A DNA stretch of 64,000 bases from Maribacter sp. ACAM166 (GCF_005771495.1 NZ_VAUW01000004.1:1-64000), one strand, 5' to 3'; positions 36,418 through 45,904 are shown, counted from the first letter of the stretch. The notes: generated by a model not told the origin, from the letters alone. Numbers and translations: made by a program.

Positions 36418-37866
36418 TTAGTAGTAAGTGTAGCGACGCACCTTAGCAATATATTTCGCTAATCGAATTACCTGATGTGAATAACCGTATTCGTTATCAT
36501 ACCATATATAGAGTATAATATTTTTACCGGTACTTGAAACAATGGTCGCCCTGCTGTCATATATTGAAGGGGCAGAAGTGCCTATAATGTCAGATGAAAC
36601 TAACTCCTTATCAAGCGAATATTTAATTTGTTCCACTAAATCGCCCTCCAAGGCATATTTTTTAATCATGGTATTCACACCATCCAAGGAAGTTTTTTGA
36701 TTCACTTCAAGATTTAGAATTGCCAACGAACCATTAGGTACAGGAACTCTTATCGCATTCGATGTGAGCTTACCCTTTAAAGTAGGTAATGTTTTGGCAA
36801 CGGCTTCTCCTGCTGCAGTTTCGGTAATAACCATATTGAGGGCAGCGGCACGACCTCTTCTGTATTTGCCATGCATATTGTCCACTAAATTTTGGTCATT
36901 GGTATAGGCATGAATCGTTTCTAAATGTCCTTTTTTTATACCTAAAGTTTCTTCAACTGCTTTTAAAACCGGAGTTATGGCATTTGTCGTACATGATGCG
37001 GCCGAAAACAAAAGCGTGTCATCTGGATCATATTCTAAATGATTTACACCATGAACAATATTTGCAACTTCCTTTCCAGGTGCTGTTAATAATACCTTTG
37101 CTGCACCGTTGGCTGTAAGATGCCGTTCTAATTGTTCTTTGTTGCGAAAAGCACCAGTATTGTCGATAATTAAAGCATCCTTAATGCCGTATTCAGTATA
37201 ATCAACTTCTTCTGGTACATTTGCGTAAATTACATGTACGGTTGTGCCGTTAATAACAAGTCTTTGATTGTCATGGTCTACATTCACGGTGCCATTAAAA
37301 ATACCATGAACAGAATCTGATCTCATCAGGCTCGCTCTTTTTTCAAGGTTTTCGCTATTTTCCTTCCCTCTAACAACAATAGCCCTAAGCCGTAATTGAT
37401 TGCCCTTACCAGTTTTGGACATCAATTCTCTAGCTACCAATCGCCCTATTCTGCCAAAACCATAGAGTACTACGTCTTTAGGCTCTATACTTTTGAAATC
37501 TTGTGAAGTTTTCAACTTCTCTAAGACAAATGCTCTTACATTGTTGAAGTTATTGTCATCTGAATGGTATTCATACGTTAATTTACCAATATCAAGCTTA
37601 GATGGAGGTAACGAAATATCTCCTATTGAGCGTAGTATTTCAACTGAATCAAAAATTGAAATTGGTTTTTGCACAAATTCACCTGCATATTCATGCAAAT
37701 TGATAATATCACTTACATTCTTATCGATAACCTGATTCTTAAAAAGTACGATTTCAATGGACTTGTCGTACCAAAAATCACTTACGATTTTGATAAACTC
37801 AGTAGTTGCCTTTCTGCGGTCTGCTTGAAATGCCAACTCCTTTTCATAGGTGGTTTTTGGGCCCAT
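36418..37866 (-). CDS. Glyceraldehyde-3-phosphate dehydrogenase, long form
   Basis: 482 residues, against the usual ~335. The canonical domain starts near residue 131: YGFGRIGRLVARELMS (NAD(P) Rossmann), RSDSVHGIFNG, TGAFRNKEQLERHL, and the catalytic SAASCTTNAITPV with C292, then HAYTNDQNLVDNMHGKYRRGRAAALNMVITETAAG. The ~130-residue N-terminal extension (KATTEFIKIVSDFWYDKSIEIVLF...) contains no motif I recognise. Long GAPDHs of this kind are found in Bacteroidota beside or instead of the standard enzyme, and may work in the gluconeogenic direction. It stands alone. Confidence 0.92.
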   Translation of the reverse strand: MGPKTTYEKELAFQADRRKATTEFIKIVSDFWYDKSIEIVLFKNQVIDKNVSDIINLHEYAGEFVQKPISIFDSVEILRSIGDISLPPSKLDIGKLTYEYHSDDNNFNNVRAFVLEKLKTSQDFKSIEPKDVVLYGFGRIGRLVARELMSKTGKGNQLRLRAIVVRGKENSENLEKRASLMRSDSVHGIFNGTVNVDHDNQRLVINGTTVHVIYANVPEEVDYTEYGIKDALIIDNTGAFRNKEQLERHLTANGAAKVLLTAPGKEVANIVHGVNHLEYDPDDTLLFSAASCTTNAITPVLKAVEETLGIKKGHLETIHAYTNDQNLVDNMHGKYRRGRAAALNMVITETAAGEAVAKTLPTLKGKLTSNAIRVPVPNGSLAILNLEVNQKTSLDGVNTMIKKYALEGDLVEQIKYSLDKELVSSDIIGTSAPSIYDSRATIVSSTGKNIILYIWYDNEYGYSHQVIRLAKYIAKVRRYTYY

Positions 37867-37936
37867 AATAATTGATTGAGTTTTAGAATTGTGACAAAAC
37901 TAGAAAAATTTAAGTCCCTTAAGCACCTATTTCGAA

Positions 37937-37964
37937 TAAAAAAGCCTCCATAATTACGGAGGCT
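37937..37964 (-). terminator. Terminator of the HtrA-family protease gene
   Basis: AGCCTCC / GGAGGCT around ATAATTAC with a U-run on the minus strand, between the protease stop and the GAPDH start. Confidence 0.75.
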
Positions 37965-37983
37965 ATACATCTAATCGATTTTT

Positions 37984-39375
37984 TTATTGAAAAATTAGTC
38001 GGTCTCTTTCACCATTTGAACCTACCATGGTTATGATAGTCTTCCCGTATTTAGAGATGCTTCCGAATGCATTGTAAGCGTCGTCAATATTGCCAATCTC
38101 AACTTCATCTATCTTAATAATCACTTTTCCTGCTAATCCGTACCCCCGGTATCTTTCAGGAACCCCTATAATTTTTACACCGGTTTTAGTCTTATAGACC
38201 TTTTTGTCTTGCTCGGTAAGATTTTTTACTTCCAAGCCCATTTCTGGAACAACTAGGGTTAGTCTTTCTTTTAAAGTCAATGGCAGAATCAATAATTCTT
38301 TATTTCTGTCAATCACAAATTTTAAGGTGTCTCCAGGTCGTTTTGTGGATAGATACCCTGTTAAATCGGGATATTTATGCACATCAATCTCATCAACTTT
38401 CTTAATAATATCCCCTATTTCAATACCAGCTTCCTGTGCGGCAGATTCCTCTTCGATGTACTCAATAAATACACCATCAATGTTATTAATGCCTCTTTCT
38501 ATAGCATCGCGTGTATTCACTGGTGCCGGACGAATACCCATAAACCCTTTTTGAACATTGCCATATTCCAATATATCTTGAACTACTTTTTTTGCAATAT
38601 TACTAGGTACTGCAAATGAATAACCGACATAAGATCCAGTTTGTGAGGTAATCGCCGTATTTATACCGACTAAATCTCCATTCGTATTCACAAGTGCTCC
38701 ACCAGAATTTCCCGGGTTTACAGCTGCATCAGTTTGTATAAACGATTGATTTTTCCCAAGATTACGAGCTTTTGCGCTTACAATACCTGCAGTAACTGTA
38801 GAGGTAAGGTTAAAAGGATTTCCAACAGCTAATACCCACTCTCCAATTTTAGTATGGTCAGAATCGGCAAAAGCCAAATAAGGTAACTTTTCTTTAGCGT
38901 CAATTTTTATCAAAGCAATATCAGAATTTGGATCGGTCCCAATCAATTCTGCTTTATAGGTTTGATTATTGTTGAGGGTTACTTGTAATTGATTTGCTTT
39001 TGTGATGACGTGATTATTGGTGACAATGTAGCCATCAGAAGAAATGATTACTCCAGATCCAGTACCTACTTGTGGTACTGTACTACCTCCTGAACCATAG
39101 AAAAAATCAAAAATAGTGGTAGGGCCTTTGCTTAAGGTTATGTTCTTAACGTGTACTACCGCATTTACTGTGTTTTCGGCGGCCATGGTGAAATCGACAT
39201 CATTTATTCCAGAACCTTTGTAAGAAGTAGGGGTGTGGCTAGTATTGACTATTCCGTTTCCATTATCTTGGGTTATAATTGTAAAGTTGTCTTTTTCTAA
39301 AAAAAACTTATATGCACCCAAAGTTATCGCACCTGCGAAAACTGCAACAAGTAGGAGACCTGCTATTCTTTTCAT
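37984..39375 (-). CDS. HtrA/DegQ-family periplasmic serine protease
   Basis: 463 residues. N-terminal signal or anchor helix (~4-24), trypsin-like domain with catalytic triad H122 (TNNHVI), D152 (NSDIALIKI) and S224 (NPGNSGGAL), then two PDZ domains (~275-365, and ~385-460 with GYGLAGKVIIKIDEVEIGNIDDA). It degrades or refolds damaged envelope proteins. A long Gly/Ser loop (YGSGGSTVPQVGTGSG, 93-108) precedes the first strand. Divergent from dapF. Confidence 0.95.
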   Translation of the reverse strand: MKRIAGLLLVAVFAGAITLGAYKFFLEKDNFTIITQDNGNGIVNTSHTPTSYKGSGINDVDFTMAAENTVNAVVHVKNITLSKGPTTIFDFFYGSGGSTVPQVGTGSGVIISSDGYIVTNNHVITKANQLQVTLNNNQTYKAELIGTDPNSDIALIKIDAKEKLPYLAFADSDHTKIGEWVLAVGNPFNLTSTVTAGIVSAKARNLGKNQSFIQTDAAVNPGNSGGALVNTNGDLVGINTAITSQTGSYVGYSFAVPSNIAKKVVQDILEYGNVQKGFMGIRPAPVNTRDAIERGINNIDGVFIEYIEEESAAQEAGIEIGDIIKKVDEIDVHKYPDLTGYLSTKRPGDTLKFVIDRNKELLILPLTLKERLTLVVPEMGLEVKNLTEQDKKVYKTKTGVKIIGVPERYRGYGLAGKVIIKIDEVEIGNIDDAYNAFGSISKYGKTIITMVGSNGERDRLIFQ

Positions 39376-39479
39376 AATCTTTTTATTTTTAGCATATTGC
39401 CTGTAAAATTACTCGATTTTATGCTTCTATATAAGCGTTTAACTACTTTTTAACTACTAATAAAAACTTAATTATGTGG

Positions 39480-39487
39480 TATATTTG
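39480..39487 (+). promoter_or_regulatory. -7 promoter element of the dapF operon
   Basis: TATATTTG (TAnnTTTG) lies 16 bases before the dapF ATG. Confidence 0.55.
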
Positions 39488-39502
39488 AGTCTTAAAAATT
39501 AC

Positions 39503-40279
39503 ATGAAAGATACTTTTTATAAATTCCAAGGAACAGGAAATGATTTTGTGATGATTGATAATCGTGAAAATCAATTCTCAAAAGATGATACAGCATTAAT
39601 CGCCCGTATTTGTAACCGTAGATTTGGTGTAGGTGCTGATGGGTTGATTCTCTTGGAAGAAGATGAGCAGACAGATTTTAAAATGGTATACTTTAATGCG
39701 GATGGTAAAGTAGGAAGTATGTGCGGTAATGGCGGAAGATGTATTGTAGCTTTTGCCCACCTTTTAGGCCTAATTAAGAATAAGGCTGAATTTAGTGCTG
39801 TTGATGGTAAGCATGAAGCAAGTATTGAGGGAGATGTCATAAGTCTGAAAATGCAAGATGTTCATGAAATCAGAAAAAAATCGAATGCAGTTTACATGAA
39901 TACGGGATCGCCACATCATGTTCAATTAGTTAATGGCTTGAAAACATTCAATGTATTTCAAGAAGGTGCTCGCTTACGATATGGAGTTTATGGTGAAAAA
40001 GGGAGTAATATAAATTTTGTAGAAATTAATCAATCGGAAGGATTTGATATACGTACTTACGAACGTGGTGTAGAGGATGAAACTCTATCTTGTGGTACAG
40101 GGGTGACAGCAGTAGCATTGGGTATGCATCACATGGGAAAGACTAAAGAGCATGCCATTGCAATTAAAGCTTTAGGCGGTGATCTTGAAGTTTCATTTGA
40201 GGAACGGAATGGTGTATACAGTAATATTTACCTTAAAGGAGAAGCAAAACAAGTTTTTAAAGGGGAGATAACATGGTGA
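39503..40279 (+). CDS. dapF: DapF, diaminopimelate epimerase
   Basis: 258 residues from ATG 39503 (MKDTFYKFQGTGNDFVMID); the nine in-frame codons upstream overlap the promoter and are excluded. It interconverts LL- and meso-diaminopimelate for lysine and peptidoglycan, using two cysteines: C74 in GSMCGNGGRC and the second in LSCGTGVTAVALG. GANINFVEI-type sequence (GSNINFVEI) and YERGVEDETLSCGTG are conserved. It overlaps the GNAT gene by seven bases and heads the run dapF-GNAT-mltG. Confidence 0.97.
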   Translation: MKDTFYKFQGTGNDFVMIDNRENQFSKDDTALIARICNRRFGVGADGLILLEEDEQTDFKMVYFNADGKVGSMCGNGGRCIVAFAHLLGLIKNKAEFSAVDGKHEASIEGDVISLKMQDVHEIRKKSNAVYMNTGSPHHVQLVNGLKTFNVFQEGARLRYGVYGEKGSNINFVEINQSEGFDIRTYERGVEDETLSCGTGVTAVALGMHHMGKTKEHAIAIKALGGDLEVSFEERNGVYSNIYLKGEAKQVFKGEITW

Positions 40280-40797
40280 AATTAAAAGGAAATCAAGTGT
40301 ATTTAAGGGCGATAGAACAAAAGGACCTAGATTTTCTATATGAACTTGAAAACAATACTGATGTTTGGGAAGTAAGTGGTACAATAACCCCTTACTCTAA
40401 AAATGTACTACAACTCTATTTAGATAATGCTCATCGCGATTTGTTTGATGTGAAACAGTTGAGACTGGTTATTAGCACTAATCAACATGAGACTATTGGT
40501 TTAATCGACATTTTTGATTTTGAGCCTAATCATAAACGAGCAGGGTTGGGAATTATTATTCTTGAGACGCAAAATCGAAATAAGGGAATAGGTGCCGAGG
40601 CGATAACATTATTGTGTGATTATGTTTTTGATGTATTAGACTTAAATCAAGTCTATGCTAATATTTTAGAAGATAATGAGGCTAGTATGCATTTATTTAA
40701 AAAATTAGGATTTGTGCAAGTAGGTGTTAAAAAAGAGTGGGTTCGCATCAACAAAACCTATAAAAATGAAGTTTTACTACAAAAAATAAAAAGCTGA
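40273..40797 (+). CDS. GNAT acetyltransferase, RimJ/RimL-like
   Basis: 174 residues. VYLRAIEQKDLDFLYELENNTDVWEVS at the N-terminus and GLGIIILETQNRNKGIGAEAITLLCDYVFDVLDLNQVYANI, then ASMHLFKKLGFVQVG, are typical of the RimL/SpeG branch that acetylates ribosomal-protein N-termini or polyamines; the substrate is unknown. It overlaps dapF at its start and mltG by one base at its stop (TGATG), so the three genes are translationally coupled. Confidence 0.92.
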   Translation: MVKLKGNQVYLRAIEQKDLDFLYELENNTDVWEVSGTITPYSKNVLQLYLDNAHRDLFDVKQLRLVISTNQHETIGLIDIFDFEPNHKRAGLGIIILETQNRNKGIGAEAITLLCDYVFDVLDLNQVYANILEDNEASMHLFKKLGFVQVGVKKEWVRINKTYKNEVLLQKIKS

Positions 40798-41840
40798 TGA
40801 ATATCAAACGTATTTTATTAGGTGTAGTATTTGTAGGTTTAATTAGTGGCGGAATTTTCGCCTACATGTTATATACCAGCTTCTTTACCCCAAATACAAG
40901 TTTCAATGCAGAAGAGGCTTTTGTCTATATACCAACAGATGCATCGTTCGAGGACCTTGAAGAATGCTTGGTGCCATTTGTAGATGACTTTAAATCATTT
41001 GAATCTGCGGCGGATAAAAAGGGCTATCTGAAAAATATAAAGGCGGGAAGATATAAGATTGCGAAGGGAATGAATAATAATGAACTCGTCAATTCGTTAC
41101 GAAGTGGTAATTTACCAGTAAAAGTGTCCTTTAATAATCAAGAAACTATTCAGGATTTAGCGGGTAGAGTCGCAAGCCAAATAGAAGCTGATAGTGTAAG
41201 TCTTTTGGCTGCATTTGATGATAGTAAATTTTTAAATGCTGAAGGATTTAATGAAGCGAATAAGTTGTCGCCCTATATTCCTAATAGTTATGAGTTTTTC
41301 TGGAATTCCTCAGCTCAAGGTTTTAGGGATAGAATGCTGAAGGAATATAAGCGGTTTTGGACAGATGCACGTATAGAAAAAGCAAAAGAATTAGGTTTGA
41401 CACCTCATGAAGTAATCGCATTAGCGGCTATAGTGCATAAGGAAACTGCTAAAATTGATGAGCGTCCAAGAGTTGCCGGTCTATATCTTAATAGATTGAA
41501 ATCGGGAATGTTATTACAGGCAGACCCAACAGTAATATATGCCATCAAAAAAGAATCCGGAAATTTTGACCAGATTATAAAACGCGTGCTTTACAAAGAT
41601 TTGGAGTTAGATTCCCCATATAATACCTATAAAAAAAGTGGTGTGCCACCAGGACCAATAACGATGCCCGATATCAGTGCTATTGATGCTGTTTTAAATT
41701 CGGAAAAGCATAAGTATTATTATATGGTAGCAAATGTAGAAAATTTTGGATATCATATGTTTGCTGAGAATTTGTCGCAACACAACCGAAATAAGGAGCA
41801 ATATATACGATGGATTAATGCACAAAAAATCAAAAGATAA
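40797..41840 (+). CDS. mltG: MltG, endolytic murein transglycosylase
   Basis: 347 residues: one N-terminal membrane anchor (~5-27), a LysM-like segment, then the YceG catalytic domain with E216 in LAAIVHKETAKIDERPRVAGLYLNRLKSGMLLQADPTVIYA and the closing SPYNTYKKSGVPPGPITMPDISAIDAVLN. It cuts nascent glycan strands, setting their length. It ends the dapF-GNAT-mltG run, a link between two peptidoglycan genes. Confidence 0.95.
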   Translation: MNIKRILLGVVFVGLISGGIFAYMLYTSFFTPNTSFNAEEAFVYIPTDASFEDLEECLVPFVDDFKSFESAADKKGYLKNIKAGRYKIAKGMNNNELVNSLRSGNLPVKVSFNNQETIQDLAGRVASQIEADSVSLLAAFDDSKFLNAEGFNEANKLSPYIPNSYEFFWNSSAQGFRDRMLKEYKRFWTDARIEKAKELGLTPHEVIALAAIVHKETAKIDERPRVAGLYLNRLKSGMLLQADPTVIYAIKKESGNFDQIIKRVLYKDLELDSPYNTYKKSGVPPGPITMPDISAIDAVLNSEKHKYYYMVANVENFGYHMFAENLSQHNRNKEQYIRWINAQKIKR

Positions 41841-41923
41841 GCTAATTGTCGGAATTTTAGCACTTCTTAACTAAATCTGAATTCTTTTAACAGATCCTTC
41901 TCAAACTACGATTTTTTCCATTC

Positions 41924-41931
41924 TATCTTTG
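41924..41931 (+). promoter_or_regulatory. Putative -7 element for the lysozyme-like gene
   Basis: TATCTTTG (TAnnTTTG) lies 58 bases upstream of the ATG at 41989. Confidence 0.35.
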
Positions 41932-41988
41932 GCGAAGAAATTTAAGCAAGCAAATAGTAATCGCCTTAAGTCTTAAGAAATAAGAAGT

Positions 41989-42618
41989 ATGAGAAGATGG
42001 ATATTGATAAGTTGTCCTCTTATTGTGGTGTTTATTTTATCTGGTTTCGGTTTTAAGCCTTTTAAGGTTGAAGTGCCAGAATTACTTAAAATAAAAGAAC
42101 CTAATTTAGTTTTGTTTCCTCGAAACGAAGCCCTTTTACCTTGCCACCAAATTAACCCTCCGTATTTAGGTAGCCAATTTATAGGATTTAAGGAGGCTTT
42201 GGCCTTCAAAGAATCTCAAGGTAATTATTTTATCACCAATACCTATGGGTATTTAGGAAAATACCAATTTGGTTTGGGTACTTTAGAACTAGTTGGAGTA
42301 TATGACGAAATTCGTTTTTTAAATAATCCCGTGCTTCAAGAGAAAGTTTTTCAGGTGAATATTTCCCGTAACAAATGGATTTTAAGAAAAGATATCAAAC
42401 GATATATTGGTATGAAAATGCGTGGTATTGAAATTACCGAGTCAGGTATTTTGGCAGCTGCACATCTTGCGGGTCCGGGTAATGTAAAGTTGTATTTAAG
42501 GTCTCAAGGCCGAATGGACCTCAAAGATGGTTATGGTACGAGTATCTCCAACTATATGAAAAAGTTTTCAGGGTATGATATTTCAATGATTTTACCGAAA
42601 AGAAATCCAAGAATATAA
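41989..42618 (+). CDS. Lysozyme/lytic transglycosylase-like secreted protein
   Basis: 209 residues: signal peptide or anchor (ILISCPLIVVFILSGFGF), then a lysozyme-like fold. FKEALAFKESQGNYFITNTYGYLGKYQFGLGTL has the E-S-x-G-x-Y pattern of soluble lytic transglycosylases, with the glutamate in KESQG as candidate catalytic acid, and ILAAAHLAGPGNVKLYLRSQG...DGYGTSISNYMKKFSGYD completes the fold. It probably acts on peptidoglycan next to mltG, but has its own promoter and terminator. Confidence 0.75.
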   Translation: MRRWILISCPLIVVFILSGFGFKPFKVEVPELLKIKEPNLVLFPRNEALLPCHQINPPYLGSQFIGFKEALAFKESQGNYFITNTYGYLGKYQFGLGTLELVGVYDEIRFLNNPVLQEKVFQVNISRNKWILRKDIKRYIGMKMRGIEITESGILAAAHLAGPGNVKLYLRSQGRMDLKDGYGTSISNYMKKFSGYDISMILPKRNPRI

Positions 42619-42643
42619 AAGTAGTATTAGATCGAAAAATGAG

Positions 42644-42675
42644 AAACCTTGGCTATTTATTGTCAAGGTTTTTTT
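42644..42675 (+). terminator. Terminator of the lysozyme-like gene
   Basis: AAACCTTG / CAAGGTTT with a 12-base loop and a U-run; it overlaps the end of the convergent methyltransferase gene by two bases. Confidence 0.8.
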
Positions 42676-43396
42676 ATGCTTGTATAATAAAAATGGCTGG
42701 TCTTTTATGAAGGTCCACATTTTCCCTTTTCCAGTTTATGGCAGTTTTCGTTTTTATATATTCGGTAGGTAAGGTAATATCTGCTGCCACACATATTCTA
42801 GTACTCGGAGCTAAAGACTTTATAAGTTCCTCTAGCATTTTGTTATTACGATATGGAGTTTCAATGAAAACCTGTGATTGGTTATCTTCCTTAGATTTCC
42901 GTTCTAAGTTTTTAATATATTTTTTTCGCTCAGAACTATCTATAGGTAGGTAGCCGTTAAAAGCAAAATTTTGCCCATTCATACCACTAGACATTAACGC
43001 TAGCAAAATAGAGGAGGGACCAACCATTGGAATTACCTGAATATTCTTTTCATGTGCTATTTTCACTACTGCCGCTCCAGGGTCAGCTATGCCAGGACAG
43101 CCAGCTTCAGAAAGTATGCCTACATCATAGCCCTCTAAACAAGGGTTTAAAAAACCAGGAATTTCTTGTGGCTCGGTAAATTTATTAAGCACAGATAGTT
43201 TTAGTGATGGTTGTGATTTTCTTGGGCTTATTTTTTTTATAAAATGACGAGCCGTTTTTTCATTCTCCACGACATAGTAATCTAATTGCTCAATAGTTTG
43301 TTTGATTGAAATGGGCAATACCTCTAATGGAGCCATATCACCTAATGTAGAAGGAATCAAATATACACGACCTGTTTTCCCGTTTTGCTTGTTCAT
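42674..43396 (-). CDS. RsmI-related tetrapyrrole-methylase-fold SAM methyltransferase
   Basis: 240 residues from ATG 43396 (MNKQNGKTGRVYLIPSTLGDM); the ten codons upstream overlap the phosphatase gene. The fold shows as VYLIPSTLGD, GILSEAGCPGIADPGAAVVKIAHEKNIQVIPMVGPSSILLALMSSGMNGQNFAFNGYLP and VFIETPYRNNKMLEELI, as in RsmI, which methylates C1402 of 16S rRNA. The N-terminal region is RsmI-like but divergent, and Bacteroidota often encode this paralogue beside a true RsmI, so the target is not certain. Confidence 0.85.
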   Translation of the reverse strand: MNKQNGKTGRVYLIPSTLGDMAPLEVLPISIKQTIEQLDYYVVENEKTARHFIKKISPRKSQPSLKLSVLNKFTEPQEIPGFLNPCLEGYDVGILSEAGCPGIADPGAAVVKIAHEKNIQVIPMVGPSSILLALMSSGMNGQNFAFNGYLPIDSSERKKYIKNLERKSKEDNQSQVFIETPYRNNKMLEELIKSLAPSTRICVAADITLPTEYIKTKTAINWKRENVDLHKRPAIFIIQA

Positions 43397-43403
43397 TTTA
43401 GTT

Positions 43404-43847
43404 TTATAATCTAGCTGCAATAACATCGCAAGCTTTGTCTATCATTTGAAACACCTTTTCAAAACCATCTTCAGAATCATAATAGGGATCAGGTACTTCC
43501 TTGTTCTTCACATTGATTTCACTTAAAAGTAATGTTACTTTTTCTGAATCTTTTTTATTTCTTGCTAGACCTATAATATTACTATAATTGCTTTTGTCCA
43601 TAGCGTAAATCAAATCAAAAGAATCAAAATCACAAACGGTAAATTTCCTACAACGTTGCTGACTTATATCAATACCATTTTCTTGCGCCACTTTTATGGA
43701 TCTTGAATCTGGTGGATAGCCAACATGATACCCTGCTGTACCAGCTGAGTCTACATATGTATGTGCTGAATCCACTTTGTGTTTAAGAATACCTTCAGCT
43801 AATGGCGACCTACAGATATTACCTAGGCAAACCATCAAAATGTTCAT
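43404..43847 (-). CDS. Low-molecular-weight protein tyrosine phosphatase
   Basis: 147 residues. The P-loop is at the N-terminus, MVCLGNICRSPLAEG (C7-x5-R13), and the general-acid loop is VPDPYYDSEDGFEKVFQMI. Such enzymes dephosphorylate protein tyrosines or, in bacteria, exopolysaccharide kinases; no kinase or polysaccharide cluster is near. It is between dnaA and the RsmI-like gene on the same strand, 13 bases after dnaA. Confidence 0.95.
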   Translation of the reverse strand: MNILMVCLGNICRSPLAEGILKHKVDSAHTYVDSAGTAGYHVGYPPDSRSIKVAQENGIDISQQRCRKFTVCDFDSFDLIYAMDKSNYSNIIGLARNKKDSEKVTLLLSEINVKNKEVPDPYYDSEDGFEKVFQMIDKACDVIAARL

Positions 43848-43860
43848 GGTGTAGAAGGTG

Positions 43861-45285
43861 TTAAGAGAATTTCTTGGTTAGGTCATCAATGTACTTGCGG
43901 AACTGCTTGTCAGTCTCCGCTAAGTTGTCAACAGTTTTACACGCATGTAAAACTGTAGCGTGATCTCTTTTGCCAATTTGCGAACCGATACTCGCCAAAG
44001 ATGCTTTAGTGAATTTCTTTGCAAAGAACATTGCAAGTTGCCTTGCTTGAACGATGTGTCTTTTTCTGGTTTTGGATTGTAATGTTGCTACATCCATTTC
44101 AAAATAATCAGACACTACTTTTTGAATATAATCTATAGAAACTTCCCTTTTGGTATTCTTCACGAATTTCTCTACCACTTGTTGGGCAAGATCTATAGTT
44201 ACTTCTCTTTTATTTAGCGTTGATTGTGCAATCAACGAAATAATAGCACCTTCAAGTTCCCTAATATTGGTTTTGATATGTTTTGCAACATATTCTATAA
44301 TATCTTCAGGGATTTCAACACCATCCCGGTATAATTTATTCTTTAAAATAGATATTCGAGTTTCGTAATCAGGACTTTGAAGTTCTGCAGACAATCCCCA
44401 TTTAAAACGAGATAATAAGCGTTGTTCAATATCTTGCATATCTACAGGGGCTTTATCCGAAGTAAGTATTACTTGTTTTCCATTTTGATGTAAATGGTTG
44501 AAAATATGAAAGAACACATCTTGTGTACCCGATTTTCCAGATAAGAACTGTACATCATCGATAATTAGAACATCGATTAATTGATAGAAATGAATAAAAT
44601 CATTTCGAGTATTCTTTTTAACAGATTCAATATACTGCTGTGTGAATTTTTCCGCAGAAATATATAGAACCGTACGCTCTGGGTATTTGTCTTTTATCTC
44701 AACCCCAATAGCGTGCGCTAAATGTGTTTTACCTAATCCAACTCCTCCAAATACTAATAAAGGATTGAATGAAGTGCCACCTGGTTTATTCGCAACTGCC
44801 ATACCGGCAGAACGTGCCAAGCGGTTTGAATCACCTTCCAAAAAATTATCAAAACTATAATTTGGATTTAACTGTGACTCTATTTTTATATTTCGGATTC
44901 CTGGTATTACAAATGGATTACGTAATTCAGGGTTTTTCGACTTAATAGGAACATCCATTTCTTGAGCAGCCATTGCGCCTCTGTTAGAACTAGGGATTTT
45001 TTCTGTAAACGGTTCTTTGTTTCCGTAGGTGTTTTCCATACGAATAATATATACCAGTTTAGCCGTTTCCCCTAATTCTTTGGTCAGGGCAACTTTTAAA
45101 AGCTTTACATAATGCTCTTCTAGCCATTCGTAAAAAAACTTACTAGGTACTTGAATACTTAAGGCGTTTTCAGATAATTTAACCGGTTTAATAGGCTCAA
45201 ACCAAGTTTTGAATGCCTGCGGTTGGATATTATCCTGTATAAATACTAAACAGTTTTTCCAGACAGAATTTGCAGTAACACTCAT
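43861..45285 (-). CDS. dnaA: DnaA, chromosomal replication initiator
   Basis: 474 residues from ATG 45285 (MSVTANSVWKNCLVFIQDNI); the 21 codons upstream are not DnaA-like. It has domain I (oligomerisation and helicase contact), a linker, the AAA+ core with Walker A FGGVGLGKTHLAHAIG and Walker B LIIDDVQFL, arginine finger region QRLLSRFKWGL, and the C-terminal DNA-binding HTH with signature IGKRDHATVLHACKTV. No cluster of TTATCCACA boxes was seen around it, so oriC is probably elsewhere. The 202-base leader holds a GATTGAAAAATTTTCAATC palindrome. Confidence 0.98.
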   Translation of the reverse strand: MSVTANSVWKNCLVFIQDNIQPQAFKTWFEPIKPVKLSENALSIQVPSKFFYEWLEEHYVKLLKVALTKELGETAKLVYIIRMENTYGNKEPFTEKIPSSNRGAMAAQEMDVPIKSKNPELRNPFVIPGIRNIKIESQLNPNYSFDNFLEGDSNRLARSAGMAVANKPGGTSFNPLLVFGGVGLGKTHLAHAIGVEIKDKYPERTVLYISAEKFTQQYIESVKKNTRNDFIHFYQLIDVLIIDDVQFLSGKSGTQDVFFHIFNHLHQNGKQVILTSDKAPVDMQDIEQRLLSRFKWGLSAELQSPDYETRISILKNKLYRDGVEIPEDIIEYVAKHIKTNIRELEGAIISLIAQSTLNKREVTIDLAQQVVEKFVKNTKREVSIDYIQKVVSDYFEMDVATLQSKTRKRHIVQARQLAMFFAKKFTKASLASIGSQIGKRDHATVLHACKTVDNLAETDKQFRKYIDDLTKKFS

Positions 45286-45327
45286 AATAAAATCCTCACT
45301 TTTAAAGGTTAGTATATAGCTAAAAGT

Positions 45328-45346
45328 GATTGAAAAATTTTCAATC
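45328..45346. repeat. Palindrome in the dnaA leader
   Basis: GATTGAAAA / TTTTCAATC around a single A, about 45 bases upstream of the dnaA start. It could be an operator or just AT-rich chance. Confidence 0.3.
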
Positions 45347-45487
45347 AACGGTCTCGTTCAGCTTGGCAAATATGTGAACAAATTATTTAAAAAAAAAATC
45401 GATTACCATTGATTTTAACCTTTTTTTTTCTCATGTTCGTTTGTCCATAGGGGGAGATTTTAAATATATACTTTTTACTTCAAATAA

Positions 45488-45886
45488 ATGCGTTCAAACG
45501 AAATTTCTTTTAGAATAAGATACAGTGAAACGGACCAGATGGGTGTCGTCTATCATGGCAACTATGCCCAATATTTAGAAATGGCTAGGGTCGAATGGCT
45601 AAGGGTGTTGGGTATTTCTTACAAGAATATGGAAGAGGGTGGAATAATGCTTCCTGTAATCAGTTTATCTATTAATTATTTAAAACCTGCGTTGTATGAT
45701 GATTTGATTTCAGTAAAGGTTATTCTAACAAAGAAACCGGTAGTTCGAATCGAATTTGATTACGAAATAACAAATGAAGATGGGGACTTGCTTGCCACCG
45801 CAAATACTGTTTTAGTTTTCATGGATATGAAGCGAAAGAGACCTACTAAATGTCCGCAGTTTTTATTGGATAAATTGAATTATTAA
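45488..45886 (+). CDS. YbgC/FadM-type acyl-CoA thioesterase
   Basis: 132 residues, a single hotdog domain. RIRYSETDQMGVVYHGNYAQYLEMARVEWLRVLG contains the catalytic D of the Y-x-D-TDQMGVVYH motif, followed by VISLSINYLKPALYDDLISVKV. It hydrolyses short or medium acyl-CoA, and YbgC itself is linked to phospholipid metabolism and the Tol system. No tol genes are adjacent. Divergent from dnaA. Confidence 0.93.
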   Translation: MRSNEISFRIRYSETDQMGVVYHGNYAQYLEMARVEWLRVLGISYKNMEEGGIMLPVISLSINYLKPALYDDLISVKVILTKKPVVRIEFDYEITNEDGDLLATANTVLVFMDMKRKRPTKCPQFLLDKLNY

Positions 45887-45904
45887 AACAGCCGCTACTT
45901 TGCT

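Noticed and set aside
45286..45487. Possible replication origin beside dnaA
   Set aside because: No cluster of TTATCCACA-like boxes was found; only loose two-mismatch matches (TTGTCCATA, TGTGAACAA) occur. The spacer is short and AT-rich but not convincing.
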